In this document: one piece after another, positions 1 to 9,713 of the stretch
Layout of the letters: the number at the start of each line of letters is the position of its first letter
Position numbering within the stretch: position 1 is the first letter of the stretch
Source of the DNA: Deltaproteobacteria bacterium
GTDB lineage: Bacteria > Desulfobacterota > Desulfobacteria > Desulfobacterales > C00003060
DNA length: 42,434 bases
NCBI GenBank assembly: GCA_003647275.1
Contig: QMMN01000018.1
Location: 1 to 42,434 of the forward strand
Direction of reading: 5' to 3'
Position numbers and translations under genes: made by a program
The notes under the pieces: generated by a model
Seen by the model: the letters and a program-made list of their open reading frames with translations, nothing else
What the model was told of the DNA's origin: nothing
Database searches by the model: none

Positions 1-21
1 ATATCTAAATTCTAGTATACA

Positions 22-49
22 AGGCACTTTAGTTCACTTTAGGCACTTA
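22..49. repeat. AGGCACTTTAG/TTCACTTT dispersed repeat, copy 1
   Basis: The block alternates AGGCACTTT and AGTTCACTTT units (AGGCACTTT, AGTTCACTTT, AGGCACTT). The same units recur at 25653-25670, 28121-28161 (inverted) and 28272-28310, always between genes. This copy lies downstream of the decayed exporter. Function is unknown; it looks like a non-coding dispersed repeat family of this genome. Confidence 0.75.
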
Positions 50-106
50 TAAGTCTTCAACCCATCTAAGGTTAACACCTAATATATATTAAATACGTGA
101 CCGTAT

Positions 107-873
107 TTACGAATTAGAGCACTTAGTCGTTTTTTCTAATCGATTGCACATAATGGTCATCAGGTTAAAGAAAAAGTTTTGTGCTGTTGGCGTGTATAGC
201 CAATGAAGCCTTTTGATCATTTTATCGTTTATTTCTAACAATTCGGTCGGTGCCGTGGCGATAACTGTCGCAGATCTCTGGCAGCGCCTTATCATCCCCA
301 TTTCACCTACCACGTCCCCTTTCTTAATAGTCGTAATGAGTCTTCTTGTGCCATGGTTGTTGTATTCATCCGTAATACGCAAGGCATCAACTACGTCCAA
401 CATCCCTGAGATCACAGCGTACATGGAGTCGCTTACCTCCCCTTTCCGGAACAGGATGTCGCCGCTATTATATTTTCTCAAGGACCCTGCCATTAAAAGA
501 TAATGAACCTGAGCCCTGGATAAGCCATTGAAGAGGGGGATACCCTTTTGGGGGGCCTTGCCAAGTTTCAACCTTAGCAGATCCCACAGCGTCACCAACT
601 GGATCTTGAGCAGGATGGCCGCCAAAATAAACAGGTCGCCAACAAGGGCCGACGTCACAGTCACTACCATTAAAAATCCAAAGATGATGGTGGGAACAAA
701 GCTGGAAAAGAGAAGCACGGAGAACCCGAGTCCGATGGTCACAGAGGTAAACACAATACAGATGTATCGACGTGAAGTTTGGTGAGGTGAGAGGCAAAAA
801 AAGCGGTGATGCCCAGGATAAGGGCTAAGATAAGAAAGGCTTGCCGGGTTACCACATCAAAGAAGCGTTGCAT
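107..873 (-). pseudogene. Decayed RND/MMPL exporter with C-terminal cyclic-nucleotide-binding domain, internal deletion
   Basis: Two pieces of one gene remain. From the ATG at 873 the frame encodes a typical RND/MMPL N terminus: a first membrane helix (about residues 12-30), then the start of the first large periplasmic loop (LTKLHVDTSV), and stops about 40 codons in. At about 755-762 the homology jumps, in another frame, to the last membrane helices of the same kind of protein (FTSVTIGLGF, then FVPTIIFGFLM). These are followed by a cytoplasmic cNMP-binding domain of about 120 residues with the motif GDVVGEMGMI and ending in a stop at 107. Most of the transporter, several hundred residues, is missing and the join is out of frame, so no exporter can be made. 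The 215-residue downstream frame could in principle still be translated from 754. It lies last in the carD-rluD direction of transcription. What was exported cannot be told. Confidence 0.8.
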
Positions 874-996
874 GAGGCCACCCTTTGTGGAGGAGACGTG
901 TGGTAGCAAAGTCGCTGCCAACCATAGCTGTTTGGGCAACAGCCCGTCAAGAAAAAAGACTTGTGGATTCCAGGTTGTTAGTGGCGGGCTTGCTGA

Positions 997-1950
997 TTAC
1001 AGGAGGGTACGCAGAGACTCCAACACAGAGGCCATATCCTCAGGCACAGGCGATTTAAAGCTCATCCATTTCTTCGTGCGCGGATGCATAAATGTAAGCT
1101 CCCAGGCGTGGAGCATTTGCCGGCGTATTGCCTTAAAGATATTTTGCATAGGCCCCGGGACAAGGTCTTTCCACCTTTTTTTCCCCCCGTATGTGGCATC
1201 TCCCACCACAGGATGACCGATGGCTGCACAATGGACACGGACCTGATGGGTTCGCCCAGTCTTCAAATGGATTTCCAGGAGGGTCACACCGGAAAAGGCC
1301 TCTTTGATCTTCCATTGGGTCTCAGCGGGTCGACTCCGGCAACTTTTTGTGGACATCTTTTTCCGATTGGTGGGATGGCGGCCTATAGGCAAATTGATGA
1401 CCCCGGCCGATGCCTTCATTTCTCCATACACCAGGGCTAGATATTGTTTCCGTACTTGGCGCTTTTTAAATTGTTGGCTCAGGTCCTCGTGGGCCATCTC
1501 ATTCTTTGCCACCACCAGCGTACCAGAAGTGTTCTTATCAAGACGGTGGACGATGCCTGGGCGCTGCTTGCCGCCAATCCCCTCAAGATCGCGACAATGG
1601 TAAAGCAAGGCATTCACAAGGGTTTGGCTCTGGTGTCCTGGCGCAGGATGAACCACCAAGCCGGGGGGTTTGTTCAAGACAATGACATCACCGTCTTCAT
1701 ACAGGATAGAAAGGGAAATCGGCTCAGGCTGACACGTGATCGGTTGGAGGGAAGGGATTTCAGATCGGACAACATCTCCAACTTTGGTCAAATATCCAGG
1801 TTTTTTGGTGAGACCATTGACAGTGATGTGGCCAGCGTGAATCAACCGGCTCACAAAGGATCGAGATAGGGTGGGCTGACGTGTGGCCACAACCGTATCA
1901 AGCCGGTGACCAGCCTCTGATTCGGTTGTCGTAAAACTAAGAACAGGCAC
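997..1950 (-). CDS. rluD: 23S rRNA pseudouridine synthase, RluD/RluA family
   Basis: This is a 317-residue protein of usual RluD length. An N-terminal S4 RNA-binding domain spans about residues 15-60. The RluA-type catalytic domain follows, with the diagnostic HRLDKNTSG motif at 135-143; Asp138 is the expected nucleophile. RluD-type enzymes convert uridines of helix 69 of 23S rRNA to pseudouridine during late 50S assembly. The exact target is inferred from family resemblance, and RluA/RluC-like specificity is possible. The start is a GTG at 1950 with an AAGGA element just upstream that overlaps the end of carD. Only 9 bases separate the two genes, so they are probably co-transcribed. Confidence 0.9.
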   Translation of the reverse strand: MPVLSFTTTESEAGHRLDTVVATRQPTLSRSFVSRLIHAGHITVNGLTKKPGYLTKVGDVVRSEIPSLQPITCQPEPISLSILYEDGDVIVLNKPPGLVVHPAPGHQSQTLVNALLYHCRDLEGIGGKQRPGIVHRLDKNTSGTLVVAKNEMAHEDLSQQFKKRQVRKQYLALVYGEMKASAGVINLPIGRHPTNRKKMSTKSCRSRPAETQWKIKEAFSGVTLLEIHLKTGRTHQVRVHCAAIGHPVVGDATYGGKKRWKDLVPGPMQNIFKAIRRQMLHAWELTFMHPRTKKWMSFKSPVPEDMASVLESLRTLL

Positions 1951-1959
1951 ATTTCCTTA

Positions 1960-2448
1960 TTATTCTTCTTGGTTAAATATCGCCTTAATGTCTGACATGA
2001 TATCACCCTCATCGGTTTTCTTGGCAATGGAAAGTTCTTTGAGCAGGAGACCTTGGGCCGTGTCAAGCATCTTACGTTCGCCAAAAGAGAGATCTTTATC
2101 CACCTTGAGGAGGTAGAGGTCCCTGAGAACCTCGGCCACCTCGTAGACTGATCCGGTCTTAATCTTTTCCATGTAGTCACGGTAACGGCGGTTCCAGGTC
2201 TGATTATCTGCGGGAATATCTCGCTTCTTCATGATTTCATAGACTTTTGCCACCTCCTCCTTGTCTATGACATCCCGAAGACCCACAGACGCCACATTGT
2301 TCACAGGTATCATGATGATCATATTATTTTCAAGGATCTTCATGATATAAAAATCTTGCTTTTGCCCTGAGATCTCCCGCGTCTCGATCGCCTCGATGCG
2401 TCCCACGCCGTGGGCCGGATACACTGCAAGATCTCCAACCTTAAACAT
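1960..2448 (-). CDS. carD: CarD/CdnL-family RNA polymerase-binding transcription regulator
   Basis: The 162-residue protein has the N-terminal Tudor-like RNA polymerase-interacting domain (MFKVGDLAVYPAHGVGRI, then a methionine-rich strand and MIPVNNVASVGLRDV). A helical C-terminal DNA-interacting domain follows (about residues 75-155, with NRRYRDYMEKI). CarD/CdnL proteins bind the RNA polymerase beta subunit and stabilise open complexes at rRNA and other promoters. I chose the ATG at 2448: it gives the family's normal length and N terminus and has a CGGAG ribosome-binding site 8 bases upstream. The frame stays open a further 54 codons upstream but those residues do not match the family. It is followed at once by rluD. 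Confidence 0.9.
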   Translation of the reverse strand: MFKVGDLAVYPAHGVGRIEAIETREISGQKQDFYIMKILENNMIIMIPVNNVASVGLRDVIDKEEVAKVYEIMKKRDIPADNQTWNRRYRDYMEKIKTGSVYEVAEVLRDLYLLKVDKDLSFGERKMLDTAQGLLLKELSIAKKTDEGDIMSDIKAIFNQEE

Positions 2449-2633
2449 ATGAAAGACTCCGTTTTTTTGAGATGTAGACTTCGCAGACTCCATGTACAAA
2501 TTAATAGTATCATTTTTTCTAAAAATAATCAACTCAAAACCCACATTCTTGCTTAGCCCTTTGTATGATTCTAATCGGTCAAGCAGGCTAGTCAGGCCGA
2601 TCAGGCCCATCCGAGGTTACATTTTACCCCCCC

Positions 2634-2669
2634 AAAAAAAAGGATTGGTGTGATCGCCACACCAATCCT
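2634..2669 (-). terminator. Rho-independent terminator of hppA
   Basis: A perfect 12-bp stem (2641-2652 paired with 2658-2669, loop of 5) is followed on the minus strand by a run of eight T. It starts about 34 bases past the hppA stop codon. It closes the long minus-strand housekeeping run and separates it from carD. Confidence 0.92.
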
Positions 2670-2702
2670 TTCATAATAGTCAATTAACAGGAGGTACTGA
2701 GA

Positions 2703-4748
2703 CTAAACCAGGAACGGCACCATCAGAAGGGCCACCACGTTCAGGATCTTGATCATGGGGTTGATCGCCGGTCCTGCTGTGTCTTTGTATGGGTCGCCGA
2801 CTGTATCGCCAGTAACTGCAGCCTTATGGGCGTCGCTTCCCTTACCACCAAAGTGACCGTCCTCAATGTGCTTCTTGGCGTTATCCCAGGCAGCGCCTCC
2901 TGTGGTCATGGAAATAGCCACAAAAAGCCCTGTTACAATGCTACCGATCAACATGGCTCCAAGAGCAACCTTGCCAAGAAAAAATCCGACCAGGAGGGGA
3001 GCCACTACTGGCAGAAGGGCTGGCACGATCATCTCTTTAAGGGCATACTGGGTCACAATATCCACACAAGTTGCATAATCCGGTTTGGCCGTTCCTTCCA
3101 TGATCCCGGGGATTTCCCGGAATTGGCGTCTAACCTCGTCCACGACTGTGGCACCAGCTCGTCCTACTGCCTTCATGGCAATAGAACCAAACAGATAGGG
3201 CAGGAGGCCTCCAAGGAAAAGGCCGACGATCACATACACGTCACTTAGCCGGAAAACCAACTCCGATCCCTCACCGCCGGCAGCATGGACGGCTTCAGTG
3301 AGGTCCTGAATGTAGGCAGCAAAAAGCACCAGGGCTGCCAGACCGGCCGAACCAATGGCATAGCCCTTGGTCACGGCCTTGGTGGTATTTCCGACCGCAT
3401 CCAGGGGATCGGTGACCGCGCGCACGCTTTCATCCATCTCTGCCATTTCAGCAATACCGCCCGCGTTGTCGGTGATCGGCCCATAGGCATCAATGGCAAT
3501 CACCATACCGGTCATGGAGAGCATGCTCATGGCAGCTAAGGCAATACCAAAAAGACCGGCCAGGAGGTAAGCGGCCAAAATAGCAGCACAGATCAAAAGG
3601 ACCGGAATGGCTGTGGCCTGCATGCTCACTGCAAGACCTGCGATGATGTTGGTTGCATGGCCTGTGGTGGAAGCCTGGGCAATACCCTTAACCGGGCCGC
3701 GAACCCCTGTATAGTATTCAGTCACGATCACGATCCCTACCGTGAGAATCAGACCGACCAGGGTGGCCAGATAGAGGTTTATGACCGGAATCTCCAACCC
3801 CCCCATCATTTTTTTGGTTGCAAAATAGAACAGAATGCCAGCGATAATGGCCGCGCCGAACATCCCCTTATAAAGGGCGCCCATAATATAGCCGCCCGCA
3901 CCTAATCTTACAAAAAACGTTGCAATAATGGAGGCCACAATCGAGATGGCGCCCAGTACAAGCGGGAAGACAACCGCGTGATGATACACTATCTCACCGA
4001 CTTTTTCGACCGGAAAAAGTAGATGGGCCAGCAGCATGGCAGCCACAGCCGTCACCGCATAGGTCTCAAAGAGGTCTGCGGCCATACCCGCGCAGTCACC
4101 CACGTTGTCACCTACGTTGTCGGCGATCACAGCAGGATTTCTGGGATCGTCTTCCGGGATCCCGGCTTCCACCTTACCGACCAGGTCTGCGCCCACATCT
4201 GCGCCCTTGGTGAATATGCCTCCGCCGAGTCGGGCGAAGATCGAGATCAGGCTTCCCCCAAAACCAAGAGCTACTAAGGATCTGATATCATGTGTAATGG
4301 TATAGTAGCCCGCCACTGATGTCAGGGCAAGGCCTGCCACCATCATGCCCGTTACAGAGCCTCCTTTAAAGGCCAGAGAGAGCCCGGCCGCAAGCCCCTT
4401 TTTGGAGGCCTCTGCTGTTCTCACGTTGGCAATGACCGATACGCGCATGCCAATGTAGCCTGCAAGGTAGGAAGCTGTAGCGCCGACCAGGAAACCGATG
4501 GCCGTCGTGATCCCAAGTGTGGCCCCGATAACCACCACAATGATGGCGGCCGCAATAGCAACCGTCTTCAACTGACGGTTAAGATAGGCTATGGCTCCTT
4601 CCTTGATGGCGTTAGCCACTTCGTTCATTTTTTCGTCCCCCTTGGGGGCGCTTTTTACAATGCCGATTAGAAACAGGGTGTAAATTACACCGCCTATACC
4701 CACCAGCGTACTATAAAGCTCCAGATTCTTAGCAAGTGCACTTAACAT
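2703..4748 (-). CDS. hppA: Membrane-bound proton-translocating pyrophosphatase, K+-independent type
   Basis: This 681-residue integral membrane protein with about 16 hydrophobic segments couples PPi hydrolysis to H+ transport across the cytoplasmic membrane. The PPi/Mg-binding motifs are visible: [11 protein letters not shown], the run [12 protein letters not shown], and a C-terminal [13 protein letters not shown]. The signature position that separates the subfamilies reads GNTTKAVT, with Lys and Thr where K+-dependent enzymes have Ala and Gly. By the published rule this makes it K+-independent and therefore most likely a pure H+ pump rather than a Na+ pump. The start at 4748 has a strong GGGAGGAAGG site, and an in-frame ATG 10 codons earlier overlaps the end of pth. 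It lies 16 bases after pth and ends at a terminator. Such pumps help low-energy anaerobes recover energy from PPi made in sulfate activation or biosynthesis; that role here is inference. Confidence 0.95.
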   Translation of the reverse strand: MLSALAKNLELYSTLVGIGGVIYTLFLIGIVKSAPKGDEKMNEVANAIKEGAIAYLNRQLKTVAIAAAIIVVVIGATLGITTAIGFLVGATASYLAGYIGMRVSVIANVRTAEASKKGLAAGLSLAFKGGSVTGMMVAGLALTSVAGYYTITHDIRSLVALGFGGSLISIFARLGGGIFTKGADVGADLVGKVEAGIPEDDPRNPAVIADNVGDNVGDCAGMAADLFETYAVTAVAAMLLAHLLFPVEKVGEIVYHHAVVFPLVLGAISIVASIIATFFVRLGAGGYIMGALYKGMFGAAIIAGILFYFATKKMMGGLEIPVINLYLATLVGLILTVGIVIVTEYYTGVRGPVKGIAQASTTGHATNIIAGLAVSMQATAIPVLLICAAILAAYLLAGLFGIALAAMSMLSMTGMVIAIDAYGPITDNAGGIAEMAEMDESVRAVTDPLDAVGNTTKAVTKGYAIGSAGLAALVLFAAYIQDLTEAVHAAGGEGSELVFRLSDVYVIVGLFLGGLLPYLFGSIAMKAVGRAGATVVDEVRRQFREIPGIMEGTAKPDYATCVDIVTQYALKEMIVPALLPVVAPLLVGFFLGKVALGAMLIGSIVTGLFVAISMTTGGAAWDNAKKHIEDGHFGGKGSDAHKAAVTGDTVGDPYKDTAGPAINPMIKILNVVALLMVPFLV

Positions 4749-4764
4749 AACCTTCCTCCCAACA

Positions 4765-5358
4765 TTATTTTTGTCCAATTTCCTTTCTACTAAACTGGTT
4801 CATTCCCTCTGTTAAGCCTTTTAACAGGATAGTCTCCACAGCATCCTGTGCCATGGTGATTACTTTGTCCACGACCGCCTCCTGTTGGGCGTCAAATCTG
4901 TTCAGCACGTATTCTTTCACCTCTTGGTTGGTGCGCGGACGGCCAATGCCAATACGAATACGGGCAAATGCGCCGCTCCCAAATGCTTCTATCAGAGACT
5001 TTACACCGTTATGTCCTCCATCCCCTCCTTTCTGCTTGATTTTTATTTTTCCAAAGACAAGGTCGATGTCGTCGTGAATCACCAACAGGTCTTTTTGGTC
5101 CAAATTGAAAAAATGGGCTACCTTCCGAATTGGCGGGCCGCTTAGATTCATAAAGGTCATAGGCTTGGCAAGGATCACAGACCGTCCATCCATTTCGCCA
5201 AGGCCAAAAACGACCCCAAACTTTCGTTTATCCAACAATATGCGGTGCCTGTAGGCGAGCCGATCAACGACCCTGAACCCCACATTATGCCGGGTCAGCC
5301 GGTATGCCTCTCCGGGGTTTCCCAGACCCACAATCAGCTGAAACCTACGTTCCGGCAT
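4765..5358 (-). CDS. pth: Peptidyl-tRNA hydrolase
   Basis: The 197-residue enzyme is full length. It starts with the family signature [19 protein letters not shown], which includes the catalytic His24. It continues with [10 protein letters not shown], the HDDIDL segment that carries the catalytic-site Asp, and [12 protein letters not shown]. It cleaves peptidyl-tRNA released from stalled ribosomes and recycles the tRNA in the cytoplasm. It starts at an ATG 9 bases after the rplY stop and has no strong ribosome-binding site, so translational coupling to rplY is likely. The rplY-pth pair is a common conserved arrangement. Confidence 0.95.
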   Translation of the reverse strand: MPERRFQLIVGLGNPGEAYRLTRHNVGFRVVDRLAYRHRILLDKRKFGVVFGLGEMDGRSVILAKPMTFMNLSGPPIRKVAHFFNLDQKDLLVIHDDIDLVFGKIKIKQKGGDGGHNGVKSLIEAFGSGAFARIRIGIGRPRTNQEVKEYVLNRFDAQQEAVVDKVITMAQDAVETILLKGLTEGMNQFSRKEIGQK

Positions 5359-5367
5359 CCACTGCTA

Positions 5368-6021
5368 CTAATCAGAAGCCTCTCCTGTGGCTTCAGCTTC
5401 CACAGCTTGAGCCTCTTCAGCTTCCTCTGCCTCCTCTTCGGATACAGCTTCTTCCTCTACTTTGGGTGCCACAACCGTGACCACAGTAAGATGGGTGTCA
5501 GTCAACAGCCGTATCTTATCGCCCAACTCAATGTCTTCAACGTGAATCGAATCTCCGATGTCGAGGTTCGTCACATCAACTTCGATCTTATCAGGCATGT
5601 CTGCAGGAAGACAGGATATCTCGAGTTCGTGGCGCACTACCTGTAAAAAGCCTCCGCGTTCAACCCCTTTTGACTTTCCTGTTACCTCAACTAGCACGCT
5701 TACCGTAATTTCCTGATCCAGGGATATTTCGTAAAAATCAACGTGAAGATATTGGTCGGTCACGGGAGAGGTCTGAAGTTCTTTTACCATCGCGGTAACG
5801 TCCTGGGTGCCACCGTTTTTAATGATAAGGTTTAGAATCACCCGTTCAGTTCCGCTCTCCTTGTAAACCTTGTCCAGTTCAAACGGAGAGACGGTTAGGG
5901 GCATGGACTCCCTTTGGGGGCCATAGAGCACGGCTGGGATCAGGCCTTGCCGTCTGAGTGCCCGTGCCGAGTTCTTACCGAAGGTATTTCGGTGAAAGGC
6001 TTTGAGATCAAATATTTCCAA
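5368..6021 (-). CDS. rplY: 50S ribosomal protein L25, long Ctc-type form
   Basis: The 217-residue protein has the L25 5S-rRNA-binding domain (about residues 1-93, with RRQGLIPAVLYG). The C-terminal TL5/Ctc beta domain follows (about 100-185) and then a very acidic, alanine-rich tail of about 30 residues. It binds 5S rRNA in the central protuberance. The start is a TTG at 6021, supported by a GAAGGAGG site 7 bases upstream; the second codon onward matches the family. It sits 56 bases after prs and directly before pth, as in many bacteria. Confidence 0.95.
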   Translation of the reverse strand: MEIFDLKAFHRNTFGKNSARALRRQGLIPAVLYGPQRESMPLTVSPFELDKVYKESGTERVILNLIIKNGGTQDVTAMVKELQTSPVTDQYLHVDFYEISLDQEITVSVLVEVTGKSKGVERGGFLQVVRHELEISCLPADMPDKIEVDVTNLDIGDSIHVEDIELGDKIRLLTDTHLTVVTVVAPKVEEEAVSEEEAEEAEEAQAVEAEATGEASD

Positions 6022-6077
6022 AAGTTTCCTCCTTCACTCGTTAGTGATTGTTCGTGATTAAATCCGCGTTTGCGCGG

Positions 6078-7016
6078 CTACACAAACAGGGAGCTGACCG
6101 AACTGCCTGTGTGGCAGCGGTGAATCGCCTCTGCCAAAAGCTTGGAGACAGACAATACACGGATCTTGTCACATCCCTTGGCGTTTTCACCCAGAGGGAT
6201 GGTATTTGTAACCACAAGGGTTTGAATTTCCGACTCCGTGATACGCTTTATCGCTGGACCTGAGAGGACCGGATGAGCACAGCAAGCATGAACCTCCGAA
6301 GCCCCACGTTCTTTCAAGGCCAGAGCGGCCTGAGTCAAAGTTCCGGCCGTGTCCACCATGTCATCTAAGATCACCGCAATCTTTCCCTTAACGTTACCGA
6401 CAACATTCATCGCTTCAGCCTTGTTGGGCGCATCACGTCGTTTATCGATAATCGCCAGCAGGGTATTAAGGCGCTTGGCAAAGGCCCGAGCTCTTTCTAC
6501 GCCCCCGGCGTCCGGAGAGACAATGACCGTATCGTTCTTAAAATTTTCTTGGATATATTGTAGAAGGACTGGAGCTGCAAAAAGGTTGTCCACTGGAATA
6601 TTGAAAAAACCCTGTATTTGGCCTGCATGCAGGTCCATCGTGATCACGCGATTGGCGCCAGCCACTGTAATCAGGTCTGCCACCAATTTAGCGCTAATCG
6701 GCACGCGTGGGGCAACCTTCTTGTCCTGACGCGCATACCCGTAATAAGGGACTACGGCCGTGACCCGTTGCGCTGATGAGCGTTTGAAGGCATCTATCAT
6801 CAAAAGCAGTTCGACCAAGTGGTCGTTCACGGGTGCACATGTAGACTGCAATACGAACACGTCCTTTCCCCGCACGTTTTCACCGATCTCGACCCGAATC
6901 TCACCGTCGCTAAAGGCCTTCACCTGTGCCTCACCTAATCTAATACCAATGTGACGGCAAATACCCTGAGCTAATTCGGGGTTAGAATTTCCAGCAAACA
7001 GGATAAGGCTATGCAT
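6078..7016 (-). CDS. prs: Ribose-phosphate pyrophosphokinase (PRPP synthetase)
   Basis: The 312-residue enzyme is of usual length. It makes PRPP from ribose 5-phosphate and ATP for nucleotide, histidine and tryptophan synthesis. Visible motifs include [10 protein letters not shown] at the N terminus, SDGEIRVEI, the ATP-site stretch [21 protein letters not shown], and the PRPP-binding loop [12 protein letters not shown]. It starts at ATG 7016, about 100 bases downstream of the tRNA-Gln gene on the same strand. Since ispE, tRNA-Gln and prs are closely packed, one transcript may be processed to free the tRNA. Confidence 0.96.
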   Translation of the reverse strand: MHSLILFAGNSNPELAQGICRHIGIRLGEAQVKAFSDGEIRVEIGENVRGKDVFVLQSTCAPVNDHLVELLLMIDAFKRSSAQRVTAVVPYYGYARQDKKVAPRVPISAKLVADLITVAGANRVITMDLHAGQIQGFFNIPVDNLFAAPVLLQYIQENFKNDTVIVSPDAGGVERARAFAKRLNTLLAIIDKRRDAPNKAEAMNVVGNVKGKIAVILDDMVDTAGTLTQAALALKERGASEVHACCAHPVLSGPAIKRITESEIQTLVVTNTIPLGENAKGCDKIRVLSVSKLLAEAIHRCHTGSSVSSLFV

Positions 7017-7119
7017 AAGTCACCGTGTATGATTGGCGGGAGTTTTCGGACAGATATGTCTGAAATAATAATACCATTGATTTACCATTACCCAGCGGAA
7101 GTAAGACAAATAGCTCACC

Positions 7120-7194
7120 TGGCTGGGGTGGGAGGATTCGAACCTCCGAATGCAGGATCCAAAATCCTGTGTCTTACCGCTTGACGACACCCCA
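7120..7194 (-). tRNA. tRNA-Gln (anticodon TTG), CCA encoded
   Basis: The minus strand reads a complete cloverleaf. The acceptor stem TGGGGTG pairs with CACCCCA, the anticodon loop reads TTTTGGA with anticodon TTG, and the T arm GGAGG-TTCGAAT-CCTCC is perfect. A discriminator G is followed by an encoded CCA (7120-7122). It lies between ispE and prs on the same strand, an order I associate with Desulfobacterota and some other proteobacteria. Confidence 0.96.
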
Positions 7195-7204
7195 GCACCG
7201 CTCA

Positions 7205-8056
7205 TCAAGGAAGCAACAACGCTGCCAGAAATGCGTTCCATCTTCCTTGATGTCTTATGGCTTGAATCGCCTTTTTGGCCTGCTGGGTATCCCTGAACAG
7301 ACCAAACACACTTGGCCCGCTCCCGGACATAAGAGCACTTTCAGCACCGAGATTGAGGAGGGCCTTCTTGATGGTCTTTATTTCTGGAAACTTTCTGATG
7401 GTTACTTGCTCTAAATCATTACACAAAAGGTCCTTGACCTTGGAGAAACCCTCTTCAAACTTGTGATTTCTAAAATTTTTTTCACAATTTGTCAATCGTA
7501 AATTTAAGTTTTTGTAAACCCAGGCCGTAGATACCTCAAATTTTGGGCAGACCAGAACGACAGATAGCGGCGGCAGATCTTCATACGCTTCCAGATCATC
7601 TCCAATCCCCCGGGCAACTGCCGCATGCCCAAACAGGAAAAAGGGGACATCAGCCCCAACCTTAACCCCAATATCCATAAGTTCACGCTTGGTAAAAGGA
7701 AGCCCATAATGCTGGTTCAATCCCATCAGCACGGCCGCAGCATTGCTGCTGCCACCGCCAAGGCCTGCAGCTACAGGGATGACCTTATCAATGAAGATAG
7801 CGATGCCATCGTGTTTGGACAGGGCCTCAAAAAAAAGTGAAGCCGCCCGATGTGCCAAATTGGTGCTGTCTTGCGGTACCCTGGGGTGAGAGCAATCAAC
7901 GCTTATGGAGGGTTGATCAAAGGTCAGCACAACAGTATCAAACAGACCAACCCGAGAAAGCAGGGTTATGATTTCATGGTATCCGTTTGGCCGTTTCCCA
8001 ACGACCTTTAAAAAGAGGTTAATCTTGGCGGGTGATGGTATGACAAGTCTATTCAT
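7205..8056 (-). CDS. ispE: 4-diphosphocytidyl-2-C-methyl-D-erythritol kinase
   Basis: This 283-residue GHMP-family kinase carries out the ATP-dependent 2-phosphorylation of CDP-ME in the MEP pathway to isoprenoid precursors. The N terminus has the family's SPAKINLFLKVVGKRPNGYHEI. The ATP-binding glycine motif PVAAGLGGGSSNAAA lies at about residues 91-105, and the C-terminal GHMP motif ALMSGSGPSVFG is present. It starts at ATG 8056 and ends 10 bases before the tRNA-Gln gene. It is the only isoprenoid gene in the window. Confidence 0.95.
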   Translation of the reverse strand: MNRLVIPSPAKINLFLKVVGKRPNGYHEIITLLSRVGLFDTVVLTFDQPSISVDCSHPRVPQDSTNLAHRAASLFFEALSKHDGIAIFIDKVIPVAAGLGGGSSNAAAVLMGLNQHYGLPFTKRELMDIGVKVGADVPFFLFGHAAVARGIGDDLEAYEDLPPLSVVLVCPKFEVSTAWVYKNLNLRLTNCEKNFRNHKFEEGFSKVKDLLCNDLEQVTIRKFPEIKTIKKALLNLGAESALMSGSGPSVFGLFRDTQQAKKAIQAIRHQGRWNAFLAALLLP

Positions 8057-8057
8057 C

Positions 8058-8187
8058 GGTTTAGCCGGTTTTGCCCGTTTAGCCGGTCTAGCCGGTTAAC
8101 TGCAAAATCGTGAATCGGAAATGGGAGAACGGAAAGCACATAACGAATAACCGGTAACGACTCCAAACAGGCCAAACCGGCTAAACC
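8058..8187. repeat. 14-bp perfect inverted repeat and GCCGGT tandem units between htrA and ispE
   Basis: GGTTTAGCCGGTTT at 8058-8071 is repeated in exact inverted form at 8174-8187. More AGCCGGT units stand at about 8080-8097 (TTTAGCCGGT, CTAGCCGGT). The right arm touches the htrA stop codon and the left arm touches the ispE start region. It could fold into a long hairpin in the mRNA or be a dispersed repeat. No T tract is present, so it is not a standard terminator. Confidence 0.7.
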
Positions 8188-9662
8188 TACTTTGTTATGT
8201 TAAGAGCCAAAAAACCTCTTTTTCTCTTCACGAGGAGGGAAACAGTCTCGCCCTTTTTTACTTCTTGTATTTGTGACTGATAATCTTTAAGGGTCTTGAT
8301 AGGCTTGTGGTTTATCTCGAGGATGAGATCCCCTTCTTGGACATCGGCCTTGTCTGCGGGCCCACCATCCTCTACACTGACAACCACAACGCCTTCGGCT
8401 TCTGATATATTGAATCGCATAGCAAGTTCTCTGGTTAGCGGAGAAACCGTCATGCCCAAATCGGCTTCTTCCATCGGCTTTTTCATGGCAAGGCCTTCTT
8501 TGTCTTCCGTGCGTTTGGCAATCGCTACCCGAAAGGTGTGTTTCTTTCCATTCCTCAGTACCTTAATGGTGATTTTTTTCCCTACTGGAACCTCTGCAAT
8601 CTTTCGGGACAGGTCGCGACTGTCCTGAATCTTGTCGCCATCCACCTCAATGATCACATCCTTCGGCTTGATTCCAGCCTTGTCTGCGGGGTCTCCCTTA
8701 AAAGTTTCCCCTACCAATGCTCCCTTGCCATCCTTTACACCATAATACTCGGCAAGTTCTGGTGTGAGGTCCTGGATGCTAACACCAAGCCAGCCTCGCG
8801 TGACTGTCCCCGAGGTCTTGAGTTGCTCAATGATCCCACGGGCCAGGTTGATAGGGATGGCAAAACCGATCCCCACGTTCCCGCCACTTCTGGAAACAAT
8901 GGCGGTGTTTATGCCTATGACCTCTCCTTTCAAGTTGATAAGTGGCCCACCACTGTTTCCAGGATTAATGGAGGCATCGGTCTGGATAAAATCATCGTAC
9001 GGTCCAGAACCGATGACGCGACCCTTGGCGCTCACAATACCGGCCGTGACTGTGTTTTCCAGCCCAAAGGGGCTTCCGATGGCCACAACCCACTCCCCCA
9101 CTTTCAGGGCATCCGAGTCGCCCATCTTTATCGCCGGAAAGTCTCGCCAAGAGTCTATCTTGATTAAAGCAATGTCGGTCTTGGCGTCTCGCCCAACAAT
9201 CTTGGCGTCATACTCCTTACCGTTCTTCAATTTCACCTTGATCTTATCGGCATTCTCGATCACATGATTGTTGGTCACGATATAGCCTTCTTTATCAATG
9301 AAAAATCCCGAACCAAGGCTTCGCTGTTTAAAATCACGGCGCGGGGTATCTCCAAAGAATTTTTCAAAAAAATCAAAAAAAGGATCTTCCTTCCCAAAAG
9401 GGCTTTGAAAATGTCTAAAAACCGGCCCGCCCCCCTTAATGATCTTTTCAGTCCGAATATTTACGATGGCCGGACTCACCGCCATGGCCACATCCGTAAA
9501 ATTGGCCGGAATCATGACAGTTGAAGATGGATGTGAGGCCGAGGTGTCTTGGGTGATGTTGAAACCCGCGGCCAGGAACACACCTACCAGTATGGAGACC
9601 AGCACCGCAGCCACAATGGGAAGGCGCCAGGCACCTTTCTTATCGGGTTTATTTAAATTCAT
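8187..9662 (-). CDS. htrA: Periplasmic serine protease, DegP/HtrA family (Do-type)
   Basis: The 491-residue protein has an N-terminal membrane anchor or uncleaved signal (about residues 13-33). A trypsin-like protease domain follows with the triad His133 (NNHVIENA), Asp163 (KTDIALIK) and Ser237 (GNSGGP). Two PDZ domains complete it (about 285-375 and 395-490). Do-type proteases degrade or refold misfolded envelope proteins. The start ATG 9662 has an AAGGAGG site upstream. It is 51 bases downstream of the DUF1844 gene and probably shares its promoter. Confidence 0.95.
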   Translation of the reverse strand: MNLNKPDKKGAWRLPIVAAVLVSILVGVFLAAGFNITQDTSASHPSSTVMIPANFTDVAMAVSPAIVNIRTEKIIKGGGPVFRHFQSPFGKEDPFFDFFEKFFGDTPRRDFKQRSLGSGFFIDKEGYIVTNNHVIENADKIKVKLKNGKEYDAKIVGRDAKTDIALIKIDSWRDFPAIKMGDSDALKVGEWVVAIGSPFGLENTVTAGIVSAKGRVIGSGPYDDFIQTDASINPGNSGGPLINLKGEVIGINTAIVSRSGGNVGIGFAIPINLARGIIEQLKTSGTVTRGWLGVSIQDLTPELAEYYGVKDGKGALVGETFKGDPADKAGIKPKDVIIEVDGDKIQDSRDLSRKIAEVPVGKKITIKVLRNGKKHTFRVAIAKRTEDKEGLAMKKPMEEADLGMTVSPLTRELAMRFNISEAEGVVVVSVEDGGPADKADVQEGDLILEINHKPIKTLKDYQSQIQEVKKGETVSLLVKRKRGFLALNITK

Positions 9663-9713
9663 CCCTATTCCTCCTTATATATAAGGCACAATACATGCTC
9701 CCATCCATTTATC

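Noticed and set aside
4749-4778. Earlier ATG for hppA
   Set aside because: It overlaps the end of pth and lacks a ribosome-binding site; the ATG at 4748 has GGGAGGAAGG and fits the family N terminus.
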